A model generated the notes under the pieces. It saw only the letters and a program-made list of their open reading frames with translations. It ran no database searches and had not been told where the DNA came from. 64,000 bases of DNA, taken from positions 393,131-457,130 of the forward strand of contig NZ_KB894492.1 of NCBI RefSeq assembly GCF_000374485.1, written 5' to 3'. Shown in pieces: positions 27,977-37,240 of the stretch. A program made the translations under genes and the position numbers. This stretch comes from Algicola sagamiensis DSM 14643 (GTDB lineage: Bacteria > Pseudomonadota > Gammaproteobacteria > Enterobacterales > Alteromonadaceae). Positions within the stretch are counted from its first letter, which is position 1. Every line of letters begins with the position of its first letter.

Positions 27977-28246
27977 GCTTCACTTCTTTTTTCAAGCAGG
28001 ATGACAATTTCGCAATCACGATAAAAATTTTCAAAATAAAACTAATCACGATAAAACTATTCACGCTAAAACTATGGCGATAGATTGTGAGTTTTGCGAG
28101 TGCGGCATTCTATACAAGAATGATCCTCTGAATCAATGATTGATCTTCAACCAGAGAAGTAAATGTTTGATTGTCAGTTTTTTCTGGTACAGCTTGCATC
28201 TTTTTGGCAAGATGCGGTATTGAACTTTTGATGGGATGGAAGCAGG

Positions 28247-28951
28247 ATGACCGACTTTATCGAGGTGTATGAAAACGCGCTAAGCCCTGAATTTTGCACT
28301 GATTTTATTCGAAAATTTGAAAAAAGCCCGCATCAAGAGCAAGGCATTACCGGTGGTGGTGTCGATACATCGAAAAAGCTCAGTAAAGATATTTACCTCA
28401 ATAAACACCAAGAGTTTGCAAATGAACTGCAACATATCTCTCATGTAACAGGACAGATGATGGCCGAGTACTTTACTAAGTATCATTTTTTACTGATTGG
28501 TCCCTTTGGACTTACAGTTCATCATCCAAAAACAGGCCAACCCGTTAAACTTACCCAGGAAAACTACGACGAAGTAGGCAAACCGCAATCGCATGTGTTG
28601 ATGCAGCAGTTATTTCGTCTCGGCTATATTAATGCTCAGAAGTACGATAAAGGAAAAGGAGGTTACCCTTACTGGCATAGCGAGGTTTATCCTGAACTCA
28701 ACCAGAATGAAGCCTTGCATCGTGCGTTGTTATTTATGTTTTATCTCAATGATGTCGAAGAGGGTGGTGAAACCGATTTCTTTTATCAGCAGCGTTCGAT
28801 TAAACCCAAAGCGGGGAGTATGGTGATTGCACCAGCCTATTTCACCCATACTCACCGGGGTAGTATTCCAGTCTCCAATGACAAATATATTGTTACTTCA
28901 TGGGTACTTTTCCAGCGCGCAGAGCAAATATACGGAGCGCCTCAATCGTGA
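28247..28951 (+). CDS. 2-oxoglutarate/Fe(II) oxygenase, prolyl-4-hydroxylase-like
   Basis: 234 residues. The double-stranded beta-helix motifs are a first His in YWHSEVYPE, a distal His in YFTHTHRGS and a basic 2OG ligand in DKYIVTSW. The second ligand position holds Glu or a nearby acid (H-x-E) instead of the commoner H-x-D. The N-terminus (MTDFIEVYENALSPEFC) resembles the P4H/PKHD group. The 3' end overlaps the convergent hydrolase gene by 10 bp. Substrate unknown. Confidence 0.75.
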   Translation: MTDFIEVYENALSPEFCTDFIRKFEKSPHQEQGITGGGVDTSKKLSKDIYLNKHQEFANELQHISHVTGQMMAEYFTKYHFLLIGPFGLTVHHPKTGQPVKLTQENYDEVGKPQSHVLMQQLFRLGYINAQKYDKGKGGYPYWHSEVYPELNQNEALHRALLFMFYLNDVEEGGETDFFYQQRSIKPKAGSMVIAPAYFTHTHRGSIPVSNDKYIVTSWVLFQRAEQIYGAPQS

Positions 28952-29916
28952 CCTAAGAACGCATCCATATAACGCCAGGCAAGGGTTCTTTTTTTATCGG
29001 TTTCGATGAAAATCTCATGTCTGGCATTTGGGATGAGCTTCAGATGTTCTTGCCATTGGCTTCCAAAACGTTTTTGACAAAACTGGTTTTGTGCTTCGTT
29101 ATCAACGATTTGATCATGCTCGGCTTGCAGGATGAGTAATTCAGGTAATGTTTCATTTGCTTGAATGAGAATTTGATCCATCGCACGAATTGCCTGAAGT
29201 AGCCAATGTACGGTTACACCACCAAGTTGGATTGCCGGATTGTCTTCGTAAAGCTCCTTCAGCCAAGCATAACGTTCGTGGTCATGGGTCAGAAGATTAT
29301 CTTGGAATGGCTTCGATTGATAGTTCACTTGCCCTAAAAAGTACCAGCTTTCCTCACCAATTTTTTGTTCCAGCTCCCACATACGCTGTACCATAGCTTT
29401 CGCAAAACCTTGGGGGATTGCACCGGTGTGGATCCCAAACATCGGTGCATTGAGAATCGCTTTGTAAAAGACATCGGGATATGTTTGCATATAGCGCATT
29501 CCAATGGCGGATCCCATCGAATGACCAAGCAGCAACAGGGGGCCAGAAGCGTTCGGCTGAACAAACTCAGTGATCAGCTGGTGGAGATCGTCCACATAAT
29601 CATGAAATTTCTTCACATAGCCTTTGTGCAAATTTGAAAGCAGTCTGCTGGAATGGCCTTGGCCTCGGTGGTCAATGATATACACATGATAGCCACGAGC
29701 ATGCAGCTCATAAGCCAGCTCCTGATATTTTTCGTAACACTCAATGCGTCCAGGGGAGACAACACAGGTTCCACGACATGGCTGTGTATTGCTCGGTTCA
29801 AATGGAATATGTGCAAATGCAATGGTTATCCCATCCGCTGTTTTGAATTCTGCTCTGTTGAGGTGCTTTTGCCAAAAGGGCTGAATATGATCCTGATATT
29901 TCTTCTTAAAACTCAT
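28942..29916 (-). CDS. pldB: Lysophospholipase L2-like alpha/beta hydrolase
   Basis: 324 residues. The nucleophile elbow is LLGHSMGSAIG and the oxyanion region YIIDHRGQGHSSRL; the acid and histidine fit QAEHDQIVDN and NARHEIFIE. This arrangement matches PldB/monoglyceride lipases, which hydrolyse lysophospholipids at the inner membrane. No signal peptide. A monoacylglycerol lipase role is possible. Separated by 60 bp from the cpxA stop on the same strand. Confidence 0.83.
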   Translation of the reverse strand: MSFKKKYQDHIQPFWQKHLNRAEFKTADGITIAFAHIPFEPSNTQPCRGTCVVSPGRIECYEKYQELAYELHARGYHVYIIDHRGQGHSSRLLSNLHKGYVKKFHDYVDDLHQLITEFVQPNASGPLLLLGHSMGSAIGMRYMQTYPDVFYKAILNAPMFGIHTGAIPQGFAKAMVQRMWELEQKIGEESWYFLGQVNYQSKPFQDNLLTHDHERYAWLKELYEDNPAIQLGGVTVHWLLQAIRAMDQILIQANETLPELLILQAEHDQIVDNEAQNQFCQKRFGSQWQEHLKLIPNARHEIFIETDKKRTLAWRYMDAFLGHD

Positions 29917-29976
29917 GGATTTTTAGATGAGAATAGAACATGCATCTATTCTAATTCTACAATGCGTATTGCTCAA

Positions 29977-31386
29977 TTACTCCATGAGATGAATCGGAAG
30001 ATGTATTGTGATTTTTAAGCCATTCGGATGAAGGTTATCTGCGGTGATTGCGCCATGATGGATTTCAATCGCTTTTGAAGTAATTGCAAGCCCCAATCCT
30101 GCACCGCCAGTCTTTCGTTGCCTAGAGTCACTGACCCGATAAAAAGCATCAAATAATTTATCTAGATGTTCTGACGGAACTCCAGGGCCATTATCTTGAA
30201 CAGCAATCATTAATTGGCGTTCCTGGTTTTGACATTCCAAACACTGAAAATCAATGGATACTGTTGTGCCATCATGCGTGTACTTGATAGCATTGCGGAT
30301 CACATTTTCGATGGCACTGGCCATGAGCTGCGCATCGACGTAAAGCATCACATCAGGGATTGCTCCAGAGATAAATTTTTTACCGGCTGCATGGGCCTCA
30401 AACTTGGCATCTTCCAGTATCGGAGAGACGAGGGTTTTGAGCGGCATTTCAGCGATATCTAAATGTTGTGTTTCACTGTTCAACCTAGATAAAGTGAGTA
30501 CATCTGCAATCATGGTTTCCAATTGATTGGCTTCTTTTTCGATTCGCTTAAAATATTTTTCAACATCCTCTCCTTCAGCACTTTGTGCTAAACCTAAAGC
30601 AAGTTGTAAACGCGTGAGAGGTGACCGAAGCTCATGGGAAATGTCACCCATGAGTCGCTTATGCGATAAAATCAGACGCTCAATTTGTTCTGCCATAAAA
30701 TTAAAATCCTTTCCAAGTTGTCCTAGCTCGTCGTTTCGTTTTGCAACACTATGTGCCCTTGACGTCAAGTCGCCGCAGGCAAGGTGGTGGCTGGTTGTTC
30801 TGAGCTGTTTGATTGGTCTTGCGATGGAGTAGGCCAGTATATAACTGAAGAGTGCTGTTGTGAGCAGTTCAATCATTAACTTTAATTTAAGGGGGAGGCG
30901 ACTGACCTGAAAGAAGAACGTCGGGGGTTTACGGTTGATGATAAATAGTAGGTATTCTCGCTGATTGAAGGTCGCTTTTTTTGGGCCAATCACAAAAAAC
31001 TTCTCTTCATTCCAGCGATAACTTTGACGGCTGCTCAACATTTCATTCAACCGCTCATGTTTAAATTGATGGATCAAGTGTGGTGGGGCGTACCACATCT
31101 TGTTTTGGAGATCGTATAGGATGGCATGGTCTCCATTTCGTGGGGGACCAATCCAACGGCGGACGCGGTTTGGATGCAGATTTGATAGTCTGAAAACGCG
31201 TTTTTCTACTTGATCCAGATGACTGAGTTCAACCGAATCGGCAACTTGTGGACCTGCTTGTGAAAAGTCATGATAAGTGGTGACATAGGTCAGCACAACG
31301 GTACTGCTCATTGTCAGCCAGAAAAAAATGAAAATTTTTCCTACAAGGTAATTAAATGGATTCAGCTTGGACAGGAGAAGCGTCAC
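29977..31386 (-). CDS. cpxA: Envelope-stress sensor histidine kinase CpxA
   Basis: 469 residues: N-terminal membrane segment (about 15-35), periplasmic sensor domain, second membrane segment near 168-190, HAMP, then HisKA with DISHELRSPLTRLQLAL and HATPase_c with DNGPGVP and GGAGLGLAI. Overlaps cpxR by 4 bp. Together they sense misfolded envelope proteins and phosphorylate CpxR. Confidence 0.92.
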   Translation of the reverse strand: MTLLLSKLNPFNYLVGKIFIFFWLTMSSTVVLTYVTTYHDFSQAGPQVADSVELSHLDQVEKRVFRLSNLHPNRVRRWIGPPRNGDHAILYDLQNKMWYAPPHLIHQFKHERLNEMLSSRQSYRWNEEKFFVIGPKKATFNQREYLLFIINRKPPTFFFQVSRLPLKLKLMIELLTTALFSYILAYSIARPIKQLRTTSHHLACGDLTSRAHSVAKRNDELGQLGKDFNFMAEQIERLILSHKRLMGDISHELRSPLTRLQLALGLAQSAEGEDVEKYFKRIEKEANQLETMIADVLTLSRLNSETQHLDIAEMPLKTLVSPILEDAKFEAHAAGKKFISGAIPDVMLYVDAQLMASAIENVIRNAIKYTHDGTTVSIDFQCLECQNQERQLMIAVQDNGPGVPSEHLDKLFDAFYRVSDSRQRKTGGAGLGLAITSKAIEIHHGAITADNLHPNGLKITIHLPIHLME

Positions 31387-32087
31387 GGATCCGCTTCTCC
31401 CTGTAAAAAAATGTAACCAACGCCACGCACCGTTTTAATTTTTTCATTCCTTGTAAATTTACCCAGCTTTTTGCGAATATTGCTGACATGCATGTCGATA
31501 CTGCGATCAAATGGGCTGAGCTTCCTGCCAAGTGCTTCTTGACTGAGTTGATCTTTCGAAACGATTTCACCAACGCTTTCAAGCAAAACCTTCATCATTT
31601 GAAACTCTGTGCCAGTGACTGGTACCAAATTATCTTCGCAATAAATCTCCCTTGTACGCTCGACAATGCGAACACCATTATGAGCTAAATTGGGACTGAT
31701 TGAAGCAGTAGAAAGATGTTCCATACGACGTGTCATCGCACGGATGCGAGCGAGCAACTCCCGATGATTAAATGGCTTTGGCAAGTAGTCATCTGCGCCT
31801 AATTCAAGGCCAAAGATTCGGTCGAAATCATCGCCCTTAGCGGTGAGCATGATGACGGGTGTCATTTTCTTTTGGCGCAGTTGTTTTAATACTTCAAAGC
31901 CGTCCATCCCCGGAAGCATGACATCCAGCAGGATCAATTGATGCTCACCGTGAATGGCGGCATTCAACCCTTCGACACCATCATTTTTTATCGTGATCTC
32001 AAGTCCTTCCGAGGTCAAATATTCACTCAAAAGATCAGTTAAGTCTTCATCATCGTCAATCAATAATACCGATGTCGATTGCATCAT
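31383..32087 (-). CDS. cpxR: Response regulator CpxR
   Basis: OmpR-family regulator, 234 residues: receiver domain with the acid pocket DDDED near the N-terminus and the phosphoacceptor in LLDVMLPGMDGFE, then a winged-helix output domain (SPFDRSIDMHVSNIRKKLG). Its gene is divergent from cpxP, and a CpxR box lies between them, the standard autoregulated arrangement. Confidence 0.94.
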   Translation of the reverse strand: MMQSTSVLLIDDDEDLTDLLSEYLTSEGLEITIKNDGVEGLNAAIHGEHQLILLDVMLPGMDGFEVLKQLRQKKMTPVIMLTAKGDDFDRIFGLELGADDYLPKPFNHRELLARIRAMTRRMEHLSTASISPNLAHNGVRIVERTREIYCEDNLVPVTGTEFQMMKVLLESVGEIVSKDQLSQEALGRKLSPFDRSIDMHVSNIRKKLGKFTRNEKIKTVRGVGYIFLQGEADP

Positions 32088-32143
32088 GAACCCTCTTCGC
32101 TATTTATCGTCATCATATCAAGTTCAAATACACCGTGATTACT

Positions 32144-32159
32144 TTTACAAAGACTTTAC
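32144..32159 (-). promoter_or_regulatory. Putative CpxR-binding box
   Basis: Two TTTAC pentamers on the plus strand (32144-32148 and 32155-32159), read on the minus strand as GTAAA-N6-GTAAA. This matches the known CpxR consensus of two GTAAA direct repeats about one helical turn apart. It lies between divergent cpxR and cpxP and could control both. Confidence 0.75.
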
Positions 32160-32245
32160 AAAACCTTAAGTTATCTTTGCATCTTTCGCACTACACTCAG
32201 ATGTGTCCAGATCCAATTTTTACTGAGACACATGAGGTTATGTCT

Positions 32246-32647
32246 ATGAAAAAGTCTTCACTTTGCTTGCTGGTTTCTCTATTGACGATGAGCTTTTCCG
32301 CATTCGCTAATGCAAAAGCACCGCCTATAAATAGGTTAGCAGAACAACTTTCTTTAACCGATTCCCAACGCGCATCAATGAAAGCGATGCGTCCCCATAA
32401 GCCGAAGACTGGAGAGGCGCCTGGTGCGGATATTCGTAAAATCAGACAAGAGATCCAACAGCTGGTTCATCGTGATCAGTTTGATGCAGCTGTTGTTCGC
32501 CAAAAGTATGAGCTCTTGTTTCAGAAAAAAATGGAACGAGCAATGAAAAGGGCTGAATTTGAGAATGCACTATGGCAGATCCTGACACCTGAACAACGCG
32601 AGAAATGGAATGGTTTAATTGCTGAACGGCATCGCAAGAAACACTGA
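32246..32647 (+). CDS. cpxP: CpxP/Spy family periplasmic chaperone-inhibitor
   Basis: 133 residues from the second ATG of the ATGTCTATG pair, which leaves GAGG 8 bp upstream. Signal peptide ends at FANA. Two LTxxQ-type motifs, LSLTDSQRASM and ILTPEQREKW, define the Spy/CpxP helical fold. CpxP dampens CpxA and is itself strongly Cpx-induced; the CpxR box about 90 bp upstream fits this. Confidence 0.88.
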   Translation: MKKSSLCLLVSLLTMSFSAFANAKAPPINRLAEQLSLTDSQRASMKAMRPHKPKTGEAPGADIRKIRQEIQQLVHRDQFDAAVVRQKYELLFQKKMERAMKRAEFENALWQILTPEQREKWNGLIAERHRKKH

Positions 32648-32667
32648 ATTCATCTTCAATAAGAAGG

Positions 32668-32697
32668 GCAAGCATCAGGCATGTTCCTGATGCTTGC
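32668..32697. terminator. Bidirectional hairpin between cpxP and a phosphatase gene
   Basis: Perfect 12-bp inverted repeat GCAAGCATCAGG / CCTGATGCTTGC (32668-32679, 32686-32697) with a 6-nt loop, midway between two convergent genes. The U-runs are weak on both strands. Confidence 0.65.
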
Positions 32698-32707
32698 TTG
32701 ATGAGAT

Positions 32708-34288
32708 TTACCTTGCGGTGACTCGTTCTTTTAAATTCGCAGCATGATTCATGACATGAAATATGACGTTTTGTTCGTTCGTGCCAGTGAGAAGGCTGGC
32801 ACTTGGACCAGAAGCATAGATCCCGACATCTTCAGATGCATGTGTTTCTGATTTCAATGGGATGAGCGCCTCTTGATGGTAATCGAGATGCGTCACATCA
32901 ATATCGGTTAGATCCTGGCGGCCAATCTGACGCGTATCGTCCCCTTTTACGTGATAGCCTTTTCCATTCATATAGCCCAGCGTTGTGTATGGCTGTCCAT
33001 TGTTATCTAAGCTGGCAGTGGTTTTTGGGTTCCCTTGTTTATCGTTTTCTTTGACGAGTCCAAGGATGGGGTTGCCTCGTGTGGCATAACCGCCGATGGT
33101 CATCACATGGCTGTGATCAGCGGTGGCGATGATAAGCGTGTCCTTTTCATTGGTTTTCTCAAGTGCGACTTTGACAGCGTCAGAAAGCGCAATCGTGTCA
33201 TGGAGTGCTCGGGCAGCATTGCCAGCATGGTGACCATGATCAATTCGGCCTGCTTCAACAACTAAGAAGAAGCCGTCTTTATCCTTTTTCAAGATATCAA
33301 TTGCTTTGTCCGTCATTTCTGCGAGTGATGGTTCGCCACCTTTGTCGTTTGCTCGGTCTGCTTCATACGCCATATGACTGTCTTCAAAAAGCCCGAGTAA
33401 GTGATCTGTTGTTTCAGGTTTAATGGCATCAAAGCCAACTTTACTCCATACATATGCAGCGTTTTCATATTGACTGAGCCACTTTGCGGTTAAGTCCTTT
33501 CCATCTTCTCGCTTGCCTTGATCTCCCTCTTGATCGGTGACAGTTTTTGGAAGAAAGTTTCTACGACCGCCACCCAATGCAACTTCGATACCATCACCAT
33601 ATGGAAAATCAATAAGCTGCGAAGCAATATCTTTACAACCATTTGTTTTTGCTTCTTCTGTTAATTCGGCGTCATTTTCCCAGTCACGATCCGCTGAATT
33701 TGCATAAGTCGCAGCGGGTGTTGCATGCGTCAAACGTGCCGTTGATATAACACCCGTAGCCATACCAGACTGCTCAGCGAGTACGAGTGCAGAGGTCAGG
33801 TGTTTATCCTTCGATTGTGCACAATTACCACGAGGTACACTACTTGGAATGGAGACCAATCCTTTTCTTGTTTTCACACCGGTGATCATGGCGGTCATGG
33901 TTCCCGCTGAATCTGGTGTTTGGTAATCGGTATTATAAGTCTTGGATAGTCCTGCAAATGGCATCGTTTCGAAAGATAAGAGGTTTTCTTCGCCAAGTTT
34001 TCCTTGGTTTTGCCCTTGAAGAATACGTGCAGCAGTCACGGTCGAAATGCCCATGCCATCCCCAACAAACAAGATGACATTTTTTGCAGCACCTTTTTCG
34101 TTGTTGGACATGGTTGTCTTGGCTGCGATGATTTCAGCTTTACCTGAATCAAACCAAATGTTGACACCCTTTATGTCCTCTGGATGCGGTACTTTTGTAT
34201 CCGTTTGCTTTGTATTGTCATTATCGTCAGAGCAAGCAGTTAAAGTCAGTGCGAGACAAGAAGCGATAGTCAGTGTAAGTTGTTTCAT
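32708..34288 (-). CDS. Alkaline phosphatase, predicted lipoprotein
   Basis: 526 residues from ATG 34288 (GGAG 6 bp upstream). Signal peptide MKQLTLTIASCLALTLTAC with lipobox LTAC, so probably lipid-anchored, unlike its neighbour. PhoA-family features: metal-binding VILFVGDGMGIST, nucleophile Ser in TPDSAGTMTAMITG, metal ligands in RIDHGHHAGNAARAL and ATADHSH. Closely similar to the upstream gene along its whole length (for example KNGCKDIA, GDGIEVALGGGRR, THASEDVGIYASGP), so the two are tandem duplicates. The 13-bp gap suggests one operon under the Pho boxes at 35951-35990. Confidence 0.92.
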   Translation of the reverse strand: MKQLTLTIASCLALTLTACSDDNDNTKQTDTKVPHPEDIKGVNIWFDSGKAEIIAAKTTMSNNEKGAAKNVILFVGDGMGISTVTAARILQGQNQGKLGEENLLSFETMPFAGLSKTYNTDYQTPDSAGTMTAMITGVKTRKGLVSIPSSVPRGNCAQSKDKHLTSALVLAEQSGMATGVISTARLTHATPAATYANSADRDWENDAELTEEAKTNGCKDIASQLIDFPYGDGIEVALGGGRRNFLPKTVTDQEGDQGKREDGKDLTAKWLSQYENAAYVWSKVGFDAIKPETTDHLLGLFEDSHMAYEADRANDKGGEPSLAEMTDKAIDILKKDKDGFFLVVEAGRIDHGHHAGNAARALHDTIALSDAVKVALEKTNEKDTLIIATADHSHVMTIGGYATRGNPILGLVKENDKQGNPKTTASLDNNGQPYTTLGYMNGKGYHVKGDDTRQIGRQDLTDIDVTHLDYHQEALIPLKSETHASEDVGIYASGPSASLLTGTNEQNVIFHVMNHAANLKERVTAR

Positions 34289-34301
34289 GTTCAGCTCCAT
34301 T

Positions 34302-35807
34302 TTAATAGGTCTCGCCGCCGAGTTGGGCAGCTTCGTTGATGACGTGAAATATGACATTCTGCTCAATTACACCTTGGAATAAATGCGCGCCAGGTCCAGA
34401 GGCATGAACTGCAACATCTTCTGCTGCATGCGTTTCATAATCCATTGGGATGAGAGCTTCCTGTTTATAATCTTTTGCTTGCGTGTTGATATCCATGAGA
34501 TCGCGACGACCATTGGCATTATTATCTCGATGCAGTGCGCCAGGACCATTCATATAGCCCGCTGTTGTATATGGCAGATCATCTTTTGCAAGTTTCTTAT
34601 TGCCATCTTGATCTTCAACATGTCCCAAAATCGGATTGCCACGTCTTGGGTAACCAGCGAGTGTAAAAACATGGCTGTGATCCGCTGTCACAATGAGAAG
34701 CGTGTCTTTGGCGTCAGTACTTTGAATTGCTGTTTTAACCGCTTGGTGGAAAGCGACACCATCAGTGAGTGCACGGTAAGTATTTCCATCATGATGGCCA
34801 TGATCGATACGGCCACTTTCGATAATCAGCACGTAGCCTTTGTCATTTTTTTCTAGGATTTCAATTGCTTTTTTCGTCATTTCAGCAAGAGAAGGTTCAC
34901 TGCCTTTATCATTCGCGCGATCCGCTTCATATTGCATATGTGAGGACGCAAAAAGCCCAAGCAGTTTATTCGTTTTACTCGATTCGACTTGGTCAAAAGT
35001 GGCTTGATTCCAGACATAAGTTCCTTTTGCTTGCCACTCTTTTGTGAGATCACGCCCGTCTTTACGCTTCCCATTTTTTCCTTCAGAGTCTTGTACATCT
35101 TTCGGTAGAAAGCTTCGGCGTCCGCCACCCAATGCGACATCTATGCCATCGCCATAGGAAAAATCCAGTAGCTGTGCCGCAATATCTTTACAGCCATTTT
35201 TGCTCGCTTCTTCTGGTAAATCTGCATCGCTTTCCCAGTTTCTCTCTGGTGAGTGTGCATACGCAGCGGCTGGTGTGGCATGGGTCAGTCGTGCTGTTGT
35301 GACAATCCCCGTCGATAACCCTTTCATTTCAGCCAACTCCAAAGCAGTGGTGAGGTGTTTGCGTTTGGATGTTAAACAGTTTGCACGTTCACTGTTGGCA
35401 TTCACAGAAATCATACCTGCTTTCGTTTTGACCCCAGTTACCATGGCTGTCATCGTTCCAGCTGAGTCGGGCGTTTGTTGGTTCGTGTTATAGGTTTTGA
35501 CCAATGCCGAGTGTGGAAACTTTTCAAACGATAGCTGGTACTCTTCACCGCCTTGATGATTTGGCTGTTGTTGGCCTGCGTAAATACGCATCGCTGTTAT
35601 CGTAGAAATACCCATACCATCCCCAACAAATAAAATCACGTTTTTGGCTTTTCCCGGTGTTGTGGACACTTTTAATTTTTCAGCAAGCGCAGCTTGTGCA
35701 TTTTGATACCAAGTATCGCTTTGTTGATGATCGGGCAAATGTGCTGCACAGAGGTGCCCTGAGATGAAGGTAATTCCCAGCGCAATTGCCAACGCATGTT
35801 GTCTCAT
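34302..35807 (-). CDS. phoA: Alkaline phosphatase, secreted
   Basis: 501 residues with an ordinary signal peptide (MRQHALAIALGITFISGHLCAA) and no lipobox, so periplasmic or released. VILFVGDGMGIST, TPDSAGTMTAMVTG (nucleophile Ser), RIDHGHHDGNTYRAL and VTADHSH supply the catalytic and metal sites. First gene of the phosphatase pair; it recovers phosphate from organic esters under starvation. The paralogue downstream differs mainly in its lipoprotein signal. Confidence 0.92.
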   Translation of the reverse strand: MRQHALAIALGITFISGHLCAAHLPDHQQSDTWYQNAQAALAEKLKVSTTPGKAKNVILFVGDGMGISTITAMRIYAGQQQPNHQGGEEYQLSFEKFPHSALVKTYNTNQQTPDSAGTMTAMVTGVKTKAGMISVNANSERANCLTSKRKHLTTALELAEMKGLSTGIVTTARLTHATPAAAYAHSPERNWESDADLPEEASKNGCKDIAAQLLDFSYGDGIDVALGGGRRSFLPKDVQDSEGKNGKRKDGRDLTKEWQAKGTYVWNQATFDQVESSKTNKLLGLFASSHMQYEADRANDKGSEPSLAEMTKKAIEILEKNDKGYVLIIESGRIDHGHHDGNTYRALTDGVAFHQAVKTAIQSTDAKDTLLIVTADHSHVFTLAGYPRRGNPILGHVEDQDGNKKLAKDDLPYTTAGYMNGPGALHRDNNANGRRDLMDINTQAKDYKQEALIPMDYETHAAEDVAVHASGPGAHLFQGVIEQNVIFHVINEAAQLGGETY

Positions 35808-36364
35808 GATTTAGCTCCAGTAAGTTACATGGTTTTTTAGCCGATTATTATGAATTTAAATGCTAACTTGGGTCGGGCGGCCATTTGCCAAGTTGAGGAT
35901 TTATAAGGAAAGTGACAGGCTTTCTTGGCGACGCATAATGGCGGTTAATTTTGACAAGAGCATGACCGTAATATGACAAGCTTGTGACAAAAAGCAGAAT
36001 AAACTCAACTGGTTGGAGGAGTTAATTAGAGCAAAAACTCAACCCTTTTATGGAAAAATGGCCTCAATTAATAGACAAAAAGTACTTAAAATAAAAGCCT
36101 GTGTGTTTGAAAAAGATACAAAAATATGGATCCATTGCAACCATTTTGAATTTCGATTAGAGTCGACCCGAGTCATAAAAATTCATGAATCAACAAAATT
36201 TCAAACAAAAAAATAATTACTGGTTTCAATATCGACCTCCTGGTTTACGAATAAATCACACGAAGAGGTGAGTAAACCATCAGGCTGCGCTGGGGAGCAC
36301 GCGCGTAGAATGCATAATCTCGCAAGCCAAGGAAGATATTGAATTTAACAACAGGGTGGTCTAA
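35808..36364. other. 557-bp intergenic region between phosphatase and hydrolase units
   Basis: Holds the Pho-box array (35951-35990) near its left part. The right part (about 36000-36230) is A/T-rich; a 67-codon frame at 36013-36216 has no ribosome site and a non-protein-like composition, so it is not called. The last 120 bp must carry the promoter for the hydrolase at 36365, whose ribosome site is AGGGTGG. Confidence 0.6.
35951..35990 (-). promoter_or_regulatory. Tandem PhoB-binding boxes (four 11-bp-spaced repeats)
   Basis: On the plus strand TTGACAA (35951), ATGACCG (35962), ATGACAA (35973) and GTGACAA (35984) recur every 11 bp; on the minus strand these read TTGTCAC, TTGTCAT, CGGTCAT, TTGTCAA. 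This is the PhoB pattern (7-bp half-sites 4 bp apart) as two adjacent boxes. A CATTAT sequence (35935-35940, minus strand) about 10 bp past the last repeat is a candidate -10. The array is 144 bp upstream of the secreted phosphatase start. Confidence 0.85.
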
Positions 36365-37240
36365 ATGAGTCAATTCAAAACTGTGATCCTTGCACTATTC
36401 GTGCTGGGTCCATGGATGGCTTTTGCAAATCCGGGCGTTGTATTCGTCCATGGGACGGGAAATCCTAAAGCAGATAATGATGAATATTGGTACGATGACT
36501 TTGTTGCCAAAGTTACTCAAATAGAAGTTACAAAAGGAGGATATATTTCTTCGATTGCACCACTTTGTAACTTTGATAACTATATGTGGAAACAAGATGC
36601 TGTGGGTTGTGTAACAAGTGCAATGATGGCTTTTATTGAGTCAGAGAATATTACACGCCTCTATGTGATTACACACTCCAATGGTGGAAATGTGCTCCGT
36701 TGGATCCTTTCAAATCCAACCTATGACTCACGCTACCCAAAAATAATTCGTCGGATTAAAAACGTGACTGCAATTGCACCATCAAGCTTGGGAACAAAAC
36801 TGGCAGATGATGCAATCGACGGGAATTTTTTCAAAAAAGCAATCGGCTGGGCTGTTGGTAATCGCAACAATGCAACTCGGATGCAACGTCGAGGTTCCAT
36901 GCAATACCTAAATCGTGAATGGTTATATGGTACAAGTGGGCGTCCAAAGTTACCAGTTCCCTTTCGAGTGATTGTTGGTACTAATGTGAGTGCTACAAGC
37001 ACTTGGTACTGCGGTGACAGCTGGACGGACATAGCGCTTGAAGGAGCACAGTACTTTATTGAAGAAAGTTGTTCAGATGGAGTCCTGAGTTGTTCTAGTC
37101 AAAAAGCCGCTGGTGAATTGTGGTTTGAGGACACAGAACGAGCAGATTGGAATTACCATCTTTCTCACGATCAAAGTCGTAGAGGTTGTTTTGGACTCGA
37201 TAAAATCTTACGAGATGACGTACGGAAGGTGCTGCTATGA
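36365..37240 (+). CDS. Secreted alpha/beta hydrolase (lipase-like)
   Basis: 291 residues: signal peptide MSQFKTVILALFVLGPWMAFA, then VVFVHGTGNP (oxyanion HG motif) and the nucleophile elbow VITHSNGGNVLRW, a variant of GxSxG with His first. Six or more Cys suggest disulfides outside the cytoplasm. The catalytic His is probably in NYHLSHDQS near the C-terminus. The exact substrate (lipid or other ester) is not clear. Its stop overlaps the start of the next gene by 4 bp, so the two proteins are probably made together. Confidence 0.75.
   Translation: MSQFKTVILALFVLGPWMAFANPGVVFVHGTGNPKADNDEYWYDDFVAKVTQIEVTKGGYISSIAPLCNFDNYMWKQDAVGCVTSAMMAFIESENITRLYVITHSNGGNVLRWILSNPTYDSRYPKIIRRIKNVTAIAPSSLGTKLADDAIDGNFFKKAIGWAVGNRNNATRMQRRGSMQYLNREWLYGTSGRPKLPVPFRVIVGTNVSATSTWYCGDSWTDIALEGAQYFIEESCSDGVLSCSSQKAAGELWFEDTERADWNYHLSHDQSRRGCFGLDKILRDDVRKVLL

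Noticed and set aside
35911..35918. A fifth Pho-box half-site (GTGACAG)
   Set aside because: It is out of the 11-bp register with the four-repeat array.
36013..36216. 67-codon frame in the phosphatase-hydrolase gap
   Set aside because: No ribosome site, A/T-driven Lys/Ile composition, no recognisable motif.
36365..37240. Assignment to a lipase family with an Lif-type foldase
   Set aside because: The coupled lipoprotein has no helical Lif layout; only the operon structure is similar.
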